Part shown: piece by piece, positions 1 through 7,515 of the stretch | How positions within the stretch are numbered: position 1 is the stretch's first letter | Layout of the letters: each line of letters begins with the position of its first letter | From: Anaerolineaceae bacterium | GTDB lineage: Bacteria > Chloroflexota > Anaerolineae > Anaerolineales > Anaerolineaceae | NCBI GenBank assembly: GCA_011620445.1 | Contig: WOZB01000214.1 | Span: forward strand, 1 to 13,127 | Length of the DNA: 13,127 bases | Direction: 5' to 3' | The notes under the pieces: model-generated | What the model was told of the DNA's origin: nothing | What the model saw: the letters and a program-made list of their open reading frames with translations, nothing else | Databases searched by the model: none | Program-made: the position numbers and the translations under genes

Positions 1-221
1 TTGGAGCTGCCATGGACGGCCAAATCAGGTATTGGGAAGCTGATTTCCACAAACCGACTGCTCTGCTGATCGGGAGCGAAGCTGAAGGCCTTAGTTCAGA
101 CGCCCAGACACTGGTTACCCAAACCTTGCAAATCCCCATGGCCGGCAAAAATGAATCCTTAAACGCCGCTGTCTCAGCCGCAGTCCTGGCTTTTGAAGTT
201 CTGAGGCAGCGCAGTATATGA
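1..221 (+). CDS. SpoU/TrmH-family RNA 2'-O-methyltransferase, C-terminal fragment
   Basis: This is the last part of an S-adenosylmethionine-dependent RNA ribose methyltransferase of the SPOUT superfamily (TrmH/RlmB/TsnR type), which modifies tRNA or 23S rRNA. The reading frame is open from base 3 with no stop before the window edge, so the gene is 5'-truncated and ATG 12 is probably internal. Two of the three SpoU motifs are visible: ALLIGSEAEGLS (motif 2, SAM-binding knot) and IPMAGKNESLNAAVSAAVLAFE (motif 3, with the usual N/ESLN core). Motif 1 and the N-terminal substrate-binding domain lie outside the window, so the RNA target and exact subfamily cannot be assigned. The stop codon overlaps the next start (ATGA, 218-221), so the two genes are probably translationally coupled. 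Confidence 0.9.
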   Translation, partial: GAAMDGQIRYWEADFHKPTALLIGSEAEGLSSDAQTLVTQTLQIPMAGKNESLNAAVSAAVLAFEVLRQRSI

Positions 222-1435
222 AAGTACGTTCCATTACTCTTTTTGCGAATCCGGGTTATCCACCCAACCGCTTGCTCTTGGATCAGTTGGGCATCTTTGC
301 CCGCCATGCCAAATCAGCTTTTAGCCAGGCCGGGATAATCGTCGAGACGATTCGTCTGGCGACCCCTCCCTTCCCGCAGTGGCTTCCACAGAGAAATATC
401 GTTCAGCTAGTCCAGGAATTATCCATCGAAGCTTCGGCCGTTGGAATGGACTATCTTTCCCTTGGCCCGGCATTGCCGGAATTTCCCGAATCTTTTGCCC
501 TTATTCCGGATGTGCTTGCCAATACTCAAAACGTTTTCATGACCGGGCTGGTCACAACGGCGAACCACGAACTGGACCTGGGGGCTGCGAAATACTGCGC
601 CGAAAACATCACCAGGTTGGCTGCTATTGAACCAAACGGCTTTGGGAATTTGTATTTTTCTGCGCTTGCCAATGTGAAACCCTTCTGCCCCTTCTTCCCA
701 ACTGCTTTTGGGGATTTTGATCAACCGGCTTTTGCTTTAGCTATTGAAGGTGCTTCTCTTGCCGTTCAAGCGTTTGCTTCAGCAAAAACCCTTGCAGAAG
801 CCCGGGGAAACCTCATTCAAAGCGTTGAGCAGGAAGCTGCCAAACTGGTTGAATTGGGTACAAAATTCGCATCTATGTACAAATATACATTCAAGGGTTT
901 GGATTTCACCCTGGCTCCGCATCCGGATGCCAACGCCTCCATTGCCTGCGCTTTGGAAGCCCTTGGTTTGCCTGCCTTCGGTGAAGCTGGCAGCGTGGTG
1001 GCTTCCGCCTTCATAACAGATACTCTTGACCGGGCTATATACCCCCGCACAGGTTTCAACGGACTTATGCTGCCGGTTCTGGAGGATTCCACCCTGGCTG
1101 CGCGTGCCCGGGAAGGCCGACTTGACCTGCACAGCCTGTTGTTGTGTTCGGCCGTTTGCGGCACCGGCCTGGACGTCGTTCCGCTTCCCGGCAACTCCAC
1201 TGCTGATGAGATTTTTCCAATAATTCTTGACATGGCTGCTCTTGCCCTGCGCCTGGATAAGCAACTCACCGCCCGCCTGATGCCCATCCCTGGCAAAAAA
1301 GCTGGCGATGTCACTGAATTTGCCTTTGATTATTTTGCTAACGGCGGTATCATTCCGCTACGCTCCCAACCTCTGAATGGCTTTTTTGCAGAGCAAGGCA
1401 AAATCTCGATCAAGTCAAAATACCCTCTCGTTTGA
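218..1435 (+). CDS. DUF711 (UPF0210) family protein
   Basis: This 405-residue protein of unknown biochemical function has no signal peptide or membrane segment and is probably cytoplasmic. It is recognised as DUF711/UPF0210 by its opening MKVRSITLFANPG and by a conserved C-terminal block: DVVPLPGNS from about residue 319, ARLMPIPGKKAGD around 355, and DYFANGGIIPL from about 371. The length is normal for the family. Known structures place it near the PFL/glycyl-radical-enzyme fold, but I see no glycyl-radical loop and no function has been established, so none is assigned. The start is ATG 218, fixed by the 4-nt ATGA overlap with the methyltransferase stop and by the match of its first residues to the family. 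No terminator follows in the 51-bp gap. Confidence 0.88.
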   Translation: MKVRSITLFANPGYPPNRLLLDQLGIFARHAKSAFSQAGIIVETIRLATPPFPQWLPQRNIVQLVQELSIEASAVGMDYLSLGPALPEFPESFALIPDVLANTQNVFMTGLVTTANHELDLGAAKYCAENITRLAAIEPNGFGNLYFSALANVKPFCPFFPTAFGDFDQPAFALAIEGASLAVQAFASAKTLAEARGNLIQSVEQEAAKLVELGTKFASMYKYTFKGLDFTLAPHPDANASIACALEALGLPAFGEAGSVVASAFITDTLDRAIYPRTGFNGLMLPVLEDSTLAARAREGRLDLHSLLLCSAVCGTGLDVVPLPGNSTADEIFPIILDMAALALRLDKQLTARLMPIPGKKAGDVTEFAFDYFANGGIIPLRSQPLNGFFAEQGKISIKSKYPLV

Positions 1436-1472
1436 CCGTCAGCCCCCTCTTATAACCCTCTAATCAAATCGT

Positions 1473-1480
1473 GATAATAT
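1473..1480 (+). promoter_or_regulatory. Candidate -10 element immediately upstream of the first TPR gene
   Basis: The run GATAATAT contains GATAAT (1473-1478) and TAATAT (1475-1480), both close to the TATAAT consensus. The start ATG is at 1487, only 6-8 nt downstream. No Shine-Dalgarno sequence lies before that ATG, so transcription could begin at or next to the start codon. I see no good -35 element 16-18 bp upstream. The element is a prediction from spacing alone. Confidence 0.4.
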
Positions 1481-1486
1481 CAAAAG

Positions 1487-2809
1487 ATGTATCTTAAAGG
1501 CTCAAAACTCTCGATGAACCGTCGCCGCAACCGCGGCAATCCGGTTCTCATAATTTTTCTTATCATCTCAATCGGCTTGTTGGTCTATGTCAATGTTTGG
1601 GTAGTGCCCAAAATTAACCCGCCTTTCGTACCGACCCCAACACCCACGCGCGATCCAGTTTGGTATGCCACCGAGGCTGCCGACCTTTTTGGGCAGGGTA
1701 AATTCGTAAACGCCATTGAAACCTACCAACAGGCCATCAATTCCCACCCCGGGGAAATTGATTATTACCTCAAGGTTGCCCGCCTGCTCATCTATACCGA
1801 CCAATACGAACAAGCCAAAGTCCAAAGTGAGAATGCCATTTTGCTCAATAACAAAGTGGCCGATGCCTATGCCCTTTTGGGTTGGGCTGAAGGTTTCATG
1901 CAAAACTACAAAGATGGCGAAATTGCCGCCCGCAAGGGGGTTGAATTGGACCCTAACAACGGGCTGGCCCATGCAGCACTTTCATATATTTTAGCTTTGC
2001 GCGTGGAAGCGCGCGTGGACGACCTCAATACCATGGACCTCGCTATTGCTGAATCACGCACCGCCCTTGCCCTAAACCCTGGCCTGGTTGAAGCACATTG
2101 GGCGCGCGGTTACGTGCTTGAAGTTACTTCAAATTACGCTGATGCCATTGCAGAGTATGAAAAAGCCATTCAACTAAACCCGAATATTGCCACTCTGCAT
2201 CTTGCTCTCGGCCGCAATCTTTTCACCCAGAACGAGCTCAGCCGGGCAATTCTCGAATTTACCAAAGCATACTCCCTCAATCCCACCAATGGCGAACCCA
2301 ATTTCTACATTTCGCGCGTCTGGGCCAACCAGGGTGAATGGGCCAAGGCCATTCAGTATGCCAATCAGGCACTTAAGGACGACCCGGGCAATGCCCGCTA
2401 TCATGCCCAATTGGCCAGCATGATTTATCGCAGCGGCCAACTGCGGGGCTCTCTCCCCTCGTTTGCACTGGCATTGGAAGGCGGTGTGACCCCAGAAGGC
2501 GTTACCGTTGTGCCCCTCAAGCTGGAAAACGGTACCACTGCAGTCAATTATTACAGCCAATATGGCATCGCCCTGGCAAAGCTCAACCGCTGCGATGAAG
2601 CCGTTTCGGTAGCCACCACCATGCAGCAAACCATTCCGGATGATGAAACCGGCATCTTCAACGCCAATGAGATGATCCGCATTTGCCAGGAGAATCTCAA
2701 AAACCCGCCCACACCTGAGCCGACAGCGACCCCGACACCTATCACCGGCCCAACGCCTACACCTGCTGGATCTCAAATACCGCAGCAAACACCGACTTCA
2801 ATGCCTTAA
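1487..2809 (+). CDS. Membrane-anchored TPR protein with Pro/Thr-rich linkers (first of tandem pair)
   Basis: This 440-residue protein is probably a surface or extracytoplasmic scaffold; its partner is unknown. A basic N-terminus (KGSKLSMNRRRNR) precedes one membrane helix at about residues 19-41. A juxtamembrane linker PPFVPTPTPTR (45-55) follows. Tetratricopeptide repeats run from about 59 to 330, for example NYADAIAEYEKAIQLNPN around 216-233. A last helical hairpin carries cysteines C369 and C400, and the tail (about 407-440) is rich in Pro and Thr. The positive-inside rule puts the TPRs outside the membrane. ATG 1487 is preferred over ATG 1514 because its N-terminus aligns without gaps with the downstream paralogue (MYL/MYI, then NP at 18-19 in both). 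There is no clear ribosome binding site. TPRs do not by themselves reveal function. Confidence 0.85.
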   Translation: MYLKGSKLSMNRRRNRGNPVLIIFLIISIGLLVYVNVWVVPKINPPFVPTPTPTRDPVWYATEAADLFGQGKFVNAIETYQQAINSHPGEIDYYLKVARLLIYTDQYEQAKVQSENAILLNNKVADAYALLGWAEGFMQNYKDGEIAARKGVELDPNNGLAHAALSYILALRVEARVDDLNTMDLAIAESRTALALNPGLVEAHWARGYVLEVTSNYADAIAEYEKAIQLNPNIATLHLALGRNLFTQNELSRAILEFTKAYSLNPTNGEPNFYISRVWANQGEWAKAIQYANQALKDDPGNARYHAQLASMIYRSGQLRGSLPSFALALEGGVTPEGVTVVPLKLENGTTAVNYYSQYGIALAKLNRCDEAVSVATTMQQTIPDDETGIFNANEMIRICQENLKNPPTPEPTATPTPITGPTPTPAGSQIPQQTPTSMP

Positions 2810-2814
2810 TTGAC

Positions 2815-4275
2815 ATGTATATCCGAGAACGCAAGAACCTCTTCCGCGACCCCAAGCGAGCCTCCAATCCATTTCGAGTCATGGCCCTGCTCTTCGGCAT
2901 TGTGGTGATCATTGCGATTATTCGGGCATATTCCCAAGGTGAAATTTGGCCGCCTTTCATCCCTACCCCAACCCCTACCCGAACTGTCAATTCTTTCATG
3001 ATTGAGGGAAACACCCACTTTCAAGCCGGTGATCTTGAAAAAGCGATCCAGTCTTACAATCAAGCTGCCTTGCTCGAGCCGAACAACGTGGATATTTATG
3101 TCCAGCTAGCCCGTGTGCAGACTTATTCATACCTCAGCCGCAACTCTGACCAGGAACAGCTTGACCGCATGAACGAAGCCCTGGCCACCATCAATAAGGC
3201 CAAGGAAATTGCTCCTACCAATTCGAATGTGCTGGCAATGCGCGCCTTTGTGCTCAACTGGCGTTCCTCCCTGGCTTTGCTCTCGGTTCCCGAACGGGAG
3301 GCTAATCTTTCGGAAGCAGAATCCGAAGGGTTGCTGGCAATCAACCTTGACAATAAAAATGTGCTCGCCAAAGCTTATTATGCCGAGATCCTGATTGACC
3401 AGTTGAAAATGGTGGAAGCGGAACAGTATATTGCCGAAGCCCAACGTGAAGGCCCTGAAATCATGGATGTACAACGTGTCACGGGCTATTACCATGAAAT
3501 GATGGCCGAATACACTGTTGCCATTGATTACTACCGTAAAGCTGCCGAAATTTCACCCAACCTTTCCTTCCTCTACTTGCGAATTGGCGCACTTTACCGC
3601 AACGAAACCCAATGGGATGCCGCGCTCGAATACTTTGAAAAAGCAGTACGCCTTAACGAGCAGCTTGGACTTAAAGACCCCATCCCCTACATGTCCATTG
3701 CCAATACCTACCTGCGTATGCCTGAATCCAGCCCTATGGTGGCCGCTCGAAATGCTTACAAGGCGCTTTCAATCAACCCCTATAACCAGAATAGTTACGG
3801 GCTCATTGGCATCATTTACCACAAAGCCCGCAACTATGAAGGCGCTGAAATGGTTCTTCGCTGTGCTGTAGTGGGCTGCAACGAGCAGCAAACCTGCGAT
3901 GCTCTCGAAGAAGATCCTTGCGAAAGCCAGATCGTTTTTAATGCGCCCCTTCCGCTCACGGATAATACGCTGGCTTATTACTACACTTATGGTTCAGTAC
4001 TTTCTGGCCTGCACCGCCCCGGTGACGATAAATGTGAGCGCGCCATGGATATTTTCCGCCAACTGCATGCCAAGTTTGACGGTGTGGAGGATGAAGGCGC
4101 TCAACTCGCCCTCAGGATTGCCGCTGCAGGGGAGCAAGTTTGCAGTTCTGACAACACCCCTGTGAATACTGCCCTGACTGCCACCCCGGAGCCAACAGCC
4201 ACTCAAATCCCATTTGAGTTTTACCCGACCGGCACACCCATTATCATCCTCACGCCAGAAGCTTTAACCCCCTGA
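2815..4275 (+). CDS. Membrane-anchored TPR protein with Pro/Thr-rich linkers (second of tandem pair)
   Basis: This 486-residue paralogue of the preceding protein starts 5 nt after its stop, so the two are probably co-transcribed and coupled; no Shine-Dalgarno sequence is visible. The layout is the same: basic N-terminus, one membrane helix (about 22-38), the linker WPPFIPTPTPTR (45-56), then TPR-like repeats from about 60 to 345. Examples are GDLEKAIQSYNQAALLEPN near 72-90 and WDAALEYFEKAVRLNE around 267-282. The C-terminal part has six cysteines (350, 355, 361, 369, 407, 443). C407 and C443 match the positions of C369 and C400 in the first protein. The tail is Pro/Thr-rich (from about 450). 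It is probably outside the membrane. Function is unknown; scaffolding or protein interaction is inferred only from the TPRs. Confidence 0.84.
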   Translation: MYIRERKNLFRDPKRASNPFRVMALLFGIVVIIAIIRAYSQGEIWPPFIPTPTPTRTVNSFMIEGNTHFQAGDLEKAIQSYNQAALLEPNNVDIYVQLARVQTYSYLSRNSDQEQLDRMNEALATINKAKEIAPTNSNVLAMRAFVLNWRSSLALLSVPEREANLSEAESEGLLAINLDNKNVLAKAYYAEILIDQLKMVEAEQYIAEAQREGPEIMDVQRVTGYYHEMMAEYTVAIDYYRKAAEISPNLSFLYLRIGALYRNETQWDAALEYFEKAVRLNEQLGLKDPIPYMSIANTYLRMPESSPMVAARNAYKALSINPYNQNSYGLIGIIYHKARNYEGAEMVLRCAVVGCNEQQTCDALEEDPCESQIVFNAPLPLTDNTLAYYYTYGSVLSGLHRPGDDKCERAMDIFRQLHAKFDGVEDEGAQLALRIAAAGEQVCSSDNTPVNTALTATPEPTATQIPFEFYPTGTPIIILTPEALTP

Positions 4276-4313
4276 CCAAATGTAAATAATTCGTAAGAAA
4301 ATTGTAATTCGGC

Positions 4314-4342
4314 TTGACTCTGTCGAAGCTAAAAAGTATTAT
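4314..4342 (+). promoter_or_regulatory. Sigma-70-type promoter of groESL
   Basis: TTGACT (4314-4319) and TATTAT (4337-4342) are separated by exactly 17 bp, close to the housekeeping consensus TTGACA-N17-TATAAT. The expected start of transcription is around 4348-4350, just before the CIRCE operator. HrcA bound there would block initiation or early elongation. This is the best promoter in the window. Confidence 0.85.
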
Positions 4343-4353
4343 AGAGAAAGAAA

Positions 4354-4380
4354 TTAGCACTCTCATCATGTGAGTGCTAA
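4354..4380 (+). promoter_or_regulatory. CIRCE operator (HrcA-binding inverted repeat)
   Basis: A perfect inverted repeat, TTAGCACTC-N9-GAGTGCTAA, matches the consensus CIRCE element. It lies between the -10 box and the groES ribosome binding site, as in many bacteria. CIRCE is the binding site of the heat-shock repressor HrcA, which releases DNA when GroEL is titrated by unfolded protein. The genome should therefore encode HrcA, although no hrcA gene lies in this window. Confidence 0.97.
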
Positions 4381-4396
4381 ATTAACGAATAAAATT

Positions 4397-4401
4397 GGAG
4401 G
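4397..4401 (+). promoter_or_regulatory. Ribosome binding site deciding the groES start
   Basis: GGAGG lies 5 nt before ATG 4407. It shows that the in-frame TTG at 4395, which overlaps this site, is not the start. It also favours ATG 4407 over the ATG four codons later at 4419. Confidence 0.85.
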
Positions 4402-4406
4402 CATTA

Positions 4407-4697
4407 ATGAGTATTACTATGAAACCCTTAGGTAGTCGTATCGTTGTTGAACCCATCGAGCAAGAAGAGATCAGCGCCGGTGGCATCGTTCTTCCCGAAA
4501 CCGCAAAAGAAAAACCTCAAAAAGGCACTGTCCTGGCCATCGGCCCCGGCGACCGCAATGAAAAAGGGGAACGTGTTCCCATGGACGTTGCAGTAGGCAA
4601 TATCGTTCTGTTTGCAAAGTATTCTGGCACTGAAATCAAATACGAAGGCAAGAAACTGCTCATCCTGCGTGAGAGCGACATTCTGGCTATTCTCTAA
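4407..4697 (+). CDS. groES: Co-chaperonin GroES (Cpn10)
   Basis: This 96-residue protein has the usual length for GroES, the heptameric lid that caps the GroEL chamber during ATP-driven folding in the cytoplasm. Family features in order are [12 protein letters not shown] near the N-terminus, the mobile loop region [21 protein letters not shown] that docks on Gro[47 protein letters not shown] to the end. The gene is preceded by a promoter and CIRCE and followed after 26 nt by groEL, so the two form a heat-inducible operon. The start is ATG 4407. Confidence 0.97.
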   Translation: MSITMKPLGSRIVVEPIEQEEISAGGIVLPETAKEKPQKGTVLAIGPGDRNEKGERVPMDVAVGNIVLFAKYSGTEIKYEGKKLLILRESDILAIL

Positions 4698-4723
4698 TCT
4701 GAACATAACCAAGGAGATTTTTT

Positions 4724-6361
4724 ATGGCAAAACAATTAGTATTTTCTGACGAAGCCCGTCGTTATCTCAAATCTGGCGTGGATGCCGTCAATAACGCTGT
4801 AGCTACAACCCTCGGCCCCAAAGGCCGCAATGTTGCCCTCGACCGCAAGTACGGCTCCCCCACAATCACCCACGACGGCGTGACTGTTGCTAAAGAAGTT
4901 GAACTCGAGGATCCATTCGAGAACATGGGTGCCCAGCTCCTAAAAGAAGCTGCAACCAAAACTAACGATATCGCTGGCGATGGTACCACCACCTCTACAG
5001 TACTCGCCCACGCCATCGTAACCGAAGGCCTCAAGAATTTAGCCGCCGGTGCCAACCCCATGCTCCTGAAGCATGGTATTGAAGCCGCCTCCAAGGCTGT
5101 GGCTGAATCCATCCACGACCAGGCCATCGACATCACCACCAAGGACGAAATTGGCCAGGTGGCCACCATTTCCGCTCAAGACGGCGAAATTGGCGCCCTG
5201 ATTGCTGATGTGATGGACAAAGTGGGCAAAGATGGCGTTATCACCGTTGAAGAATCCAAAGGCCTGCAATTCGAAACTGAATACGTAGAAGGTATGCAGT
5301 TCGACCGCGGTTATATTTCTTCTTACTTTGTCACCGATACCGAGCACATGCTCGCCGAAATCAAAGATCCTTACATCCTCATCTATGACAAGAAAATTTC
5401 CGCTGCATCCGATATCGTGCCATTGCTTGAAAAAATGGTCCAGGTTGGCAAGCGCGAACTCCTCATCATTGCTGAAGACATTGACGGCGAAGCCCTGGCT
5501 ACCCTCGTTCTCAACAAGCTACGCGGTATGCTCAACGTGATTGCTGTCAAAGCCCCAGGCTTTGGCGATCGCCGCAAGGCTATGCTGCAGGATATTGCCA
5601 TTCTCACCAATGCCTCCGTCATCTCCGAAGAGACCGGACGCAAACTTGAGACGGCAACTATCGAAGACCTCGGCCGCTCCGAAAAAGTAACCGTCGACAA
5701 AGACAATACCACTATCGTTGGTGGCAAGGGTGACTCATCCTCGATCAAAGGCCGCATCGAACAGATTCGCGTCGAGATCGATAACACTACCAGTGACTAC
5801 GACCGCGAAAAGCTCCAGGAACGCCTGGCCAAACTTTCAGGCGGCGTTGCCATCATCCGTGTGGGTGCCGCAACCGAAACCGAACTGAAGGAAAAGAAAC
5901 ATCGTGTGGAAGATGCCCTCTCTGCTACCCGCGCAGCGGTTGAAGAAGGTATCGTGCCCGGTGGCGGCGTCACCCTGCTGAATGCCCGCGAAGCTATCAA
6001 GGACCTGAAAATGGACCTGGCTGACGAGCAAATTGGCGCCAACATCGTCAAGCACGCATTGGAAGTTCCCATGCGCCGCATCGCTGAGAACGCTGGCAAA
6101 GATGGTTCGGTTGTCGTCGAGACCGTGCGCCAGAAGCAGGCTGCTGAAAACAATAAACATCTGGGCTACAATGTCCTTACCGAAGAATATGGTGACCTGG
6201 TCAAAGGTGGCGTCATCGACCCCGCCAAAGTGACCCGTGGTGCCCTCGAGAACGCTGCTTCCATTGCCGCGATGATCCTGACCACCGAATGCCTAATTAC
6301 CGACATTCCTGAGAAGAATCCCCCCGCTCCCCAAATGCCTCAGGGTGGCATGGATTACTAA
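4724..6361 (+). CDS. groEL: Chaperonin GroEL (Cpn60)
   Basis: This 545-residue group I chaperonin subunit forms the double-ring ATP-dependent folding chamber. The length is typical and the sequence is intact. Visible landmarks are [10 protein letters not shown] (28-37), the nucleotide-binding GDGTTT (85-90, with D86 matching E. coli D87), the apical domain with [18 protein letters not shown] around 188-205, and the hydrolysis aspartate D397 in [21 protein letters not shown] (matching E. coli D398). The C-terminus ends in a single GGMDY rather than the long GGM repeat of proteobacterial GroEL, as in several Gram-positive-type and Chloroflexota proteins. Ribosome binding site AAGGAG (4711-4716) lies 7 nt before the ATG. 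It is expressed with groES under CIRCE control and ends at a strong terminator. Confidence 0.98.
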   Translation: MAKQLVFSDEARRYLKSGVDAVNNAVATTLGPKGRNVALDRKYGSPTITHDGVTVAKEVELEDPFENMGAQLLKEAATKTNDIAGDGTTTSTVLAHAIVTEGLKNLAAGANPMLLKHGIEAASKAVAESIHDQAIDITTKDEIGQVATISAQDGEIGALIADVMDKVGKDGVITVEESKGLQFETEYVEGMQFDRGYISSYFVTDTEHMLAEIKDPYILIYDKKISAASDIVPLLEKMVQVGKRELLIIAEDIDGEALATLVLNKLRGMLNVIAVKAPGFGDRRKAMLQDIAILTNASVISEETGRKLETATIEDLGRSEKVTVDKDNTTIVGGKGDSSSIKGRIEQIRVEIDNTTSDYDREKLQERLAKLSGGVAIIRVGAATETELKEKKHRVEDALSATRAAVEEGIVPGGGVTLLNAREAIKDLKMDLADEQIGANIVKHALEVPMRRIAENAGKDGSVVVETVRQKQAAENNKHLGYNVLTEEYGDLVKGGVIDPAKVTRGALENAASIAAMILTTECLITDIPEKNPPAPQMPQGGMDY

Positions 6362-6381
6362 AATCCAAAAATCTGTGAAAC

Positions 6382-6418
6382 AAACAGCAGGCTTCAGTTT
6401 GAAGCCTGCTGTTTTCTT
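6382..6418 (+). terminator. Rho-independent terminator of groESL
   Basis: A perfect 14-bp stem (AAACAGCAGGCTTC, 6382-6395, with its complement at 6401-6414) closes a 5-nt loop, and the RNA continues into the U-rich tail UUUUCUU. It begins 20 nt after the groEL stop and separates the chaperonin operon from the next gene. Confidence 0.93.
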
Positions 6419-6470
6419 AATTTCTTCCCCTGCATCCTGAATCAGCGAAAAATAATTGTGCCTTGTGCGC

Positions 6471-6476
6471 AGGAGG
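6471..6476 (+). promoter_or_regulatory. Strong Shine-Dalgarno motif bearing on the start of the VIT-family gene
   Basis: AGGAGG lies 7 nt before an in-frame TTG at 6484, giving an alternative start that would add seven residues (beginning MLETEGT). The ATG at 6505 has its own weaker GAGGG (6496-6500) only 4 nt upstream. Family N-termini resemble the ATG product better, so ATG was chosen, but TTG 6484 remains a real alternative. Confidence 0.5.
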
Positions 6477-6504
6477 ACTACAATTGTTAGAAACCGAGGG
6501 AACG

Positions 6505-7374
6505 ATGAACGAGACTATCAAAAAGCAGATTATTAAAAGTCAAAAAGACGAGATTACAGGTCACAACATGTACCTCAACCTAGCCAAACAAGCTACAACG
6601 CCTGAGAACCGCCTGGTGTTGGAAAATATTGCTGCCCAGGAGTTATTACACTATGACAAATTGAAAGTCCACACCGGGGTTGAAGTTAAACCGGATTGGG
6701 GAAAGGTGAAACTTATCAGCTTCCTCAGCAGATTGTTTGGCCTTACATTTGGGGCAAACTTAATGGAACGCGGCGAGAAAGACGCAGTAAAAGCCTACGG
6801 CCAATTAAGATCTGATTTTCCTGAAGCGGAAAAAATGCAAGAGGAGGAGGCCCACCATGAGGAGGAGCTGATCTCTCTGCTAGATGAAGAGAGCCTTCAT
6901 TACGCAGGTTCAATCGTGCTTGGTCTTAATGATGCCCTGGTGGAACTGACCGGAACGCTCGCCGGACTTACTTTTGCCCTGCAAAATACTCAATTAGTGG
7001 CTGTTTCAGGTCTTATCACCGGGATTGCTGCTGCACTTTCCATGTCAGCTTCTGAGTTTCTTTCGACGTCATCAGAAAAAGGTTCCCTTAAGAAACCGGG
7101 CAAGGCGGCCATTTACACAGGCATTGCCTATTTGATTACTGTGACAATGCTCATTCTGCCCTACTTGCTCATCAACAATGTCTTCATCAGCCTGGCAGTC
7201 ATGCTTGTCATTGCCGTTTTTATCATCATGGCCTTCACCTTCTATAGCGCGGTGGTGAATAACGAAAGCTTTCTCAAGCGTTTTGGCACCATGGCCGCCA
7301 TCAGTCTGGGGGTGGCTACTCTCAGCTTCGGCATAGGCCTCATTATGCGGAATGTGCTTGGTATTGGCGGGTAA
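6505..7374 (+). CDS. Ferritin-like/VIT1 fusion membrane protein, probable Fe/Mn exporter
   Basis: This 289-residue protein joins an N-terminal ferritin-like (rubrerythrin-type) helical domain (about 1-130) to a C-terminal VIT1/CCC1 transporter domain (about 133-289), as in bacterial MbfA and Er-VIT1 proteins. Candidate diiron ligands are E16, E46 and H49 (QELLHY), E88, and E114/E115 with H117/H118 (EEEAHHEE). The transporter part has the family signature GLNDALVELTGTLAGL (140-155) and SMSASEFLS (179-187), with about five hydrophobic segments between 147 and 285. In characterised relatives the soluble domain senses or binds Fe(II) and the membrane part moves Fe or Mn out of the cytoplasm; here export is inferred. 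The gene stands alone, with the groEL terminator upstream. No clear Fur or other metal-regulator box was recognised. Confidence 0.88.
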   Translation: MNETIKKQIIKSQKDEITGHNMYLNLAKQATTPENRLVLENIAAQELLHYDKLKVHTGVEVKPDWGKVKLISFLSRLFGLTFGANLMERGEKDAVKAYGQLRSDFPEAEKMQEEEAHHEEELISLLDEESLHYAGSIVLGLNDALVELTGTLAGLTFALQNTQLVAVSGLITGIAAALSMSASEFLSTSSEKGSLKKPGKAAIYTGIAYLITVTMLILPYLLINNVFISLAVMLVIAVFIIMAFTFYSAVVNNESFLKRFGTMAAISLGVATLSFGIGLIMRNVLGIGG

Positions 7375-7506
7375 GAGGTAGCATCTGACCACCTGTTGAT
7401 CTATTGTACGCAACTTGATTTGATATGTGCTTTTTGCATAGGATTGCTTTTCTGATGGATTAAATTCACCCGGACTGATTTGTTTTTCCCCAAAATACCT
7501 ACAACG

Positions 7507-7515
7507 TGCTATACT
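7507..7515 (+). promoter_or_regulatory. Extended -10 promoter of the liv operon
   Basis: TGCTATACT fits the extended -10 pattern TGnTATAAT with one mismatch. No good -35 lies 17 bp upstream, which is acceptable for an extended -10 promoter. Initiation would fall near 7521-7523, about 115 nt before the livK start. Confidence 0.5.

Noticed and set aside
779..1314. Minus-strand open frames of about 161 and 165 codons within the DUF711 gene
   Set aside because: They overlap each other and the well-supported + strand gene, and resemble no family I know.
2174..2788. Long open frame on the minus strand (204 codons) inside the first TPR gene
   Set aside because: It is antisense to a clear TPR protein, its translation shows no domain, and it has no ribosome binding site; it is a by-product of codon use.
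6300..6361. GroEL C-terminus without a long GGM repeat as a truncation
   Set aside because: A short GGMDY/GGMDF end is common outside Proteobacteria and the length of 545 residues is normal.
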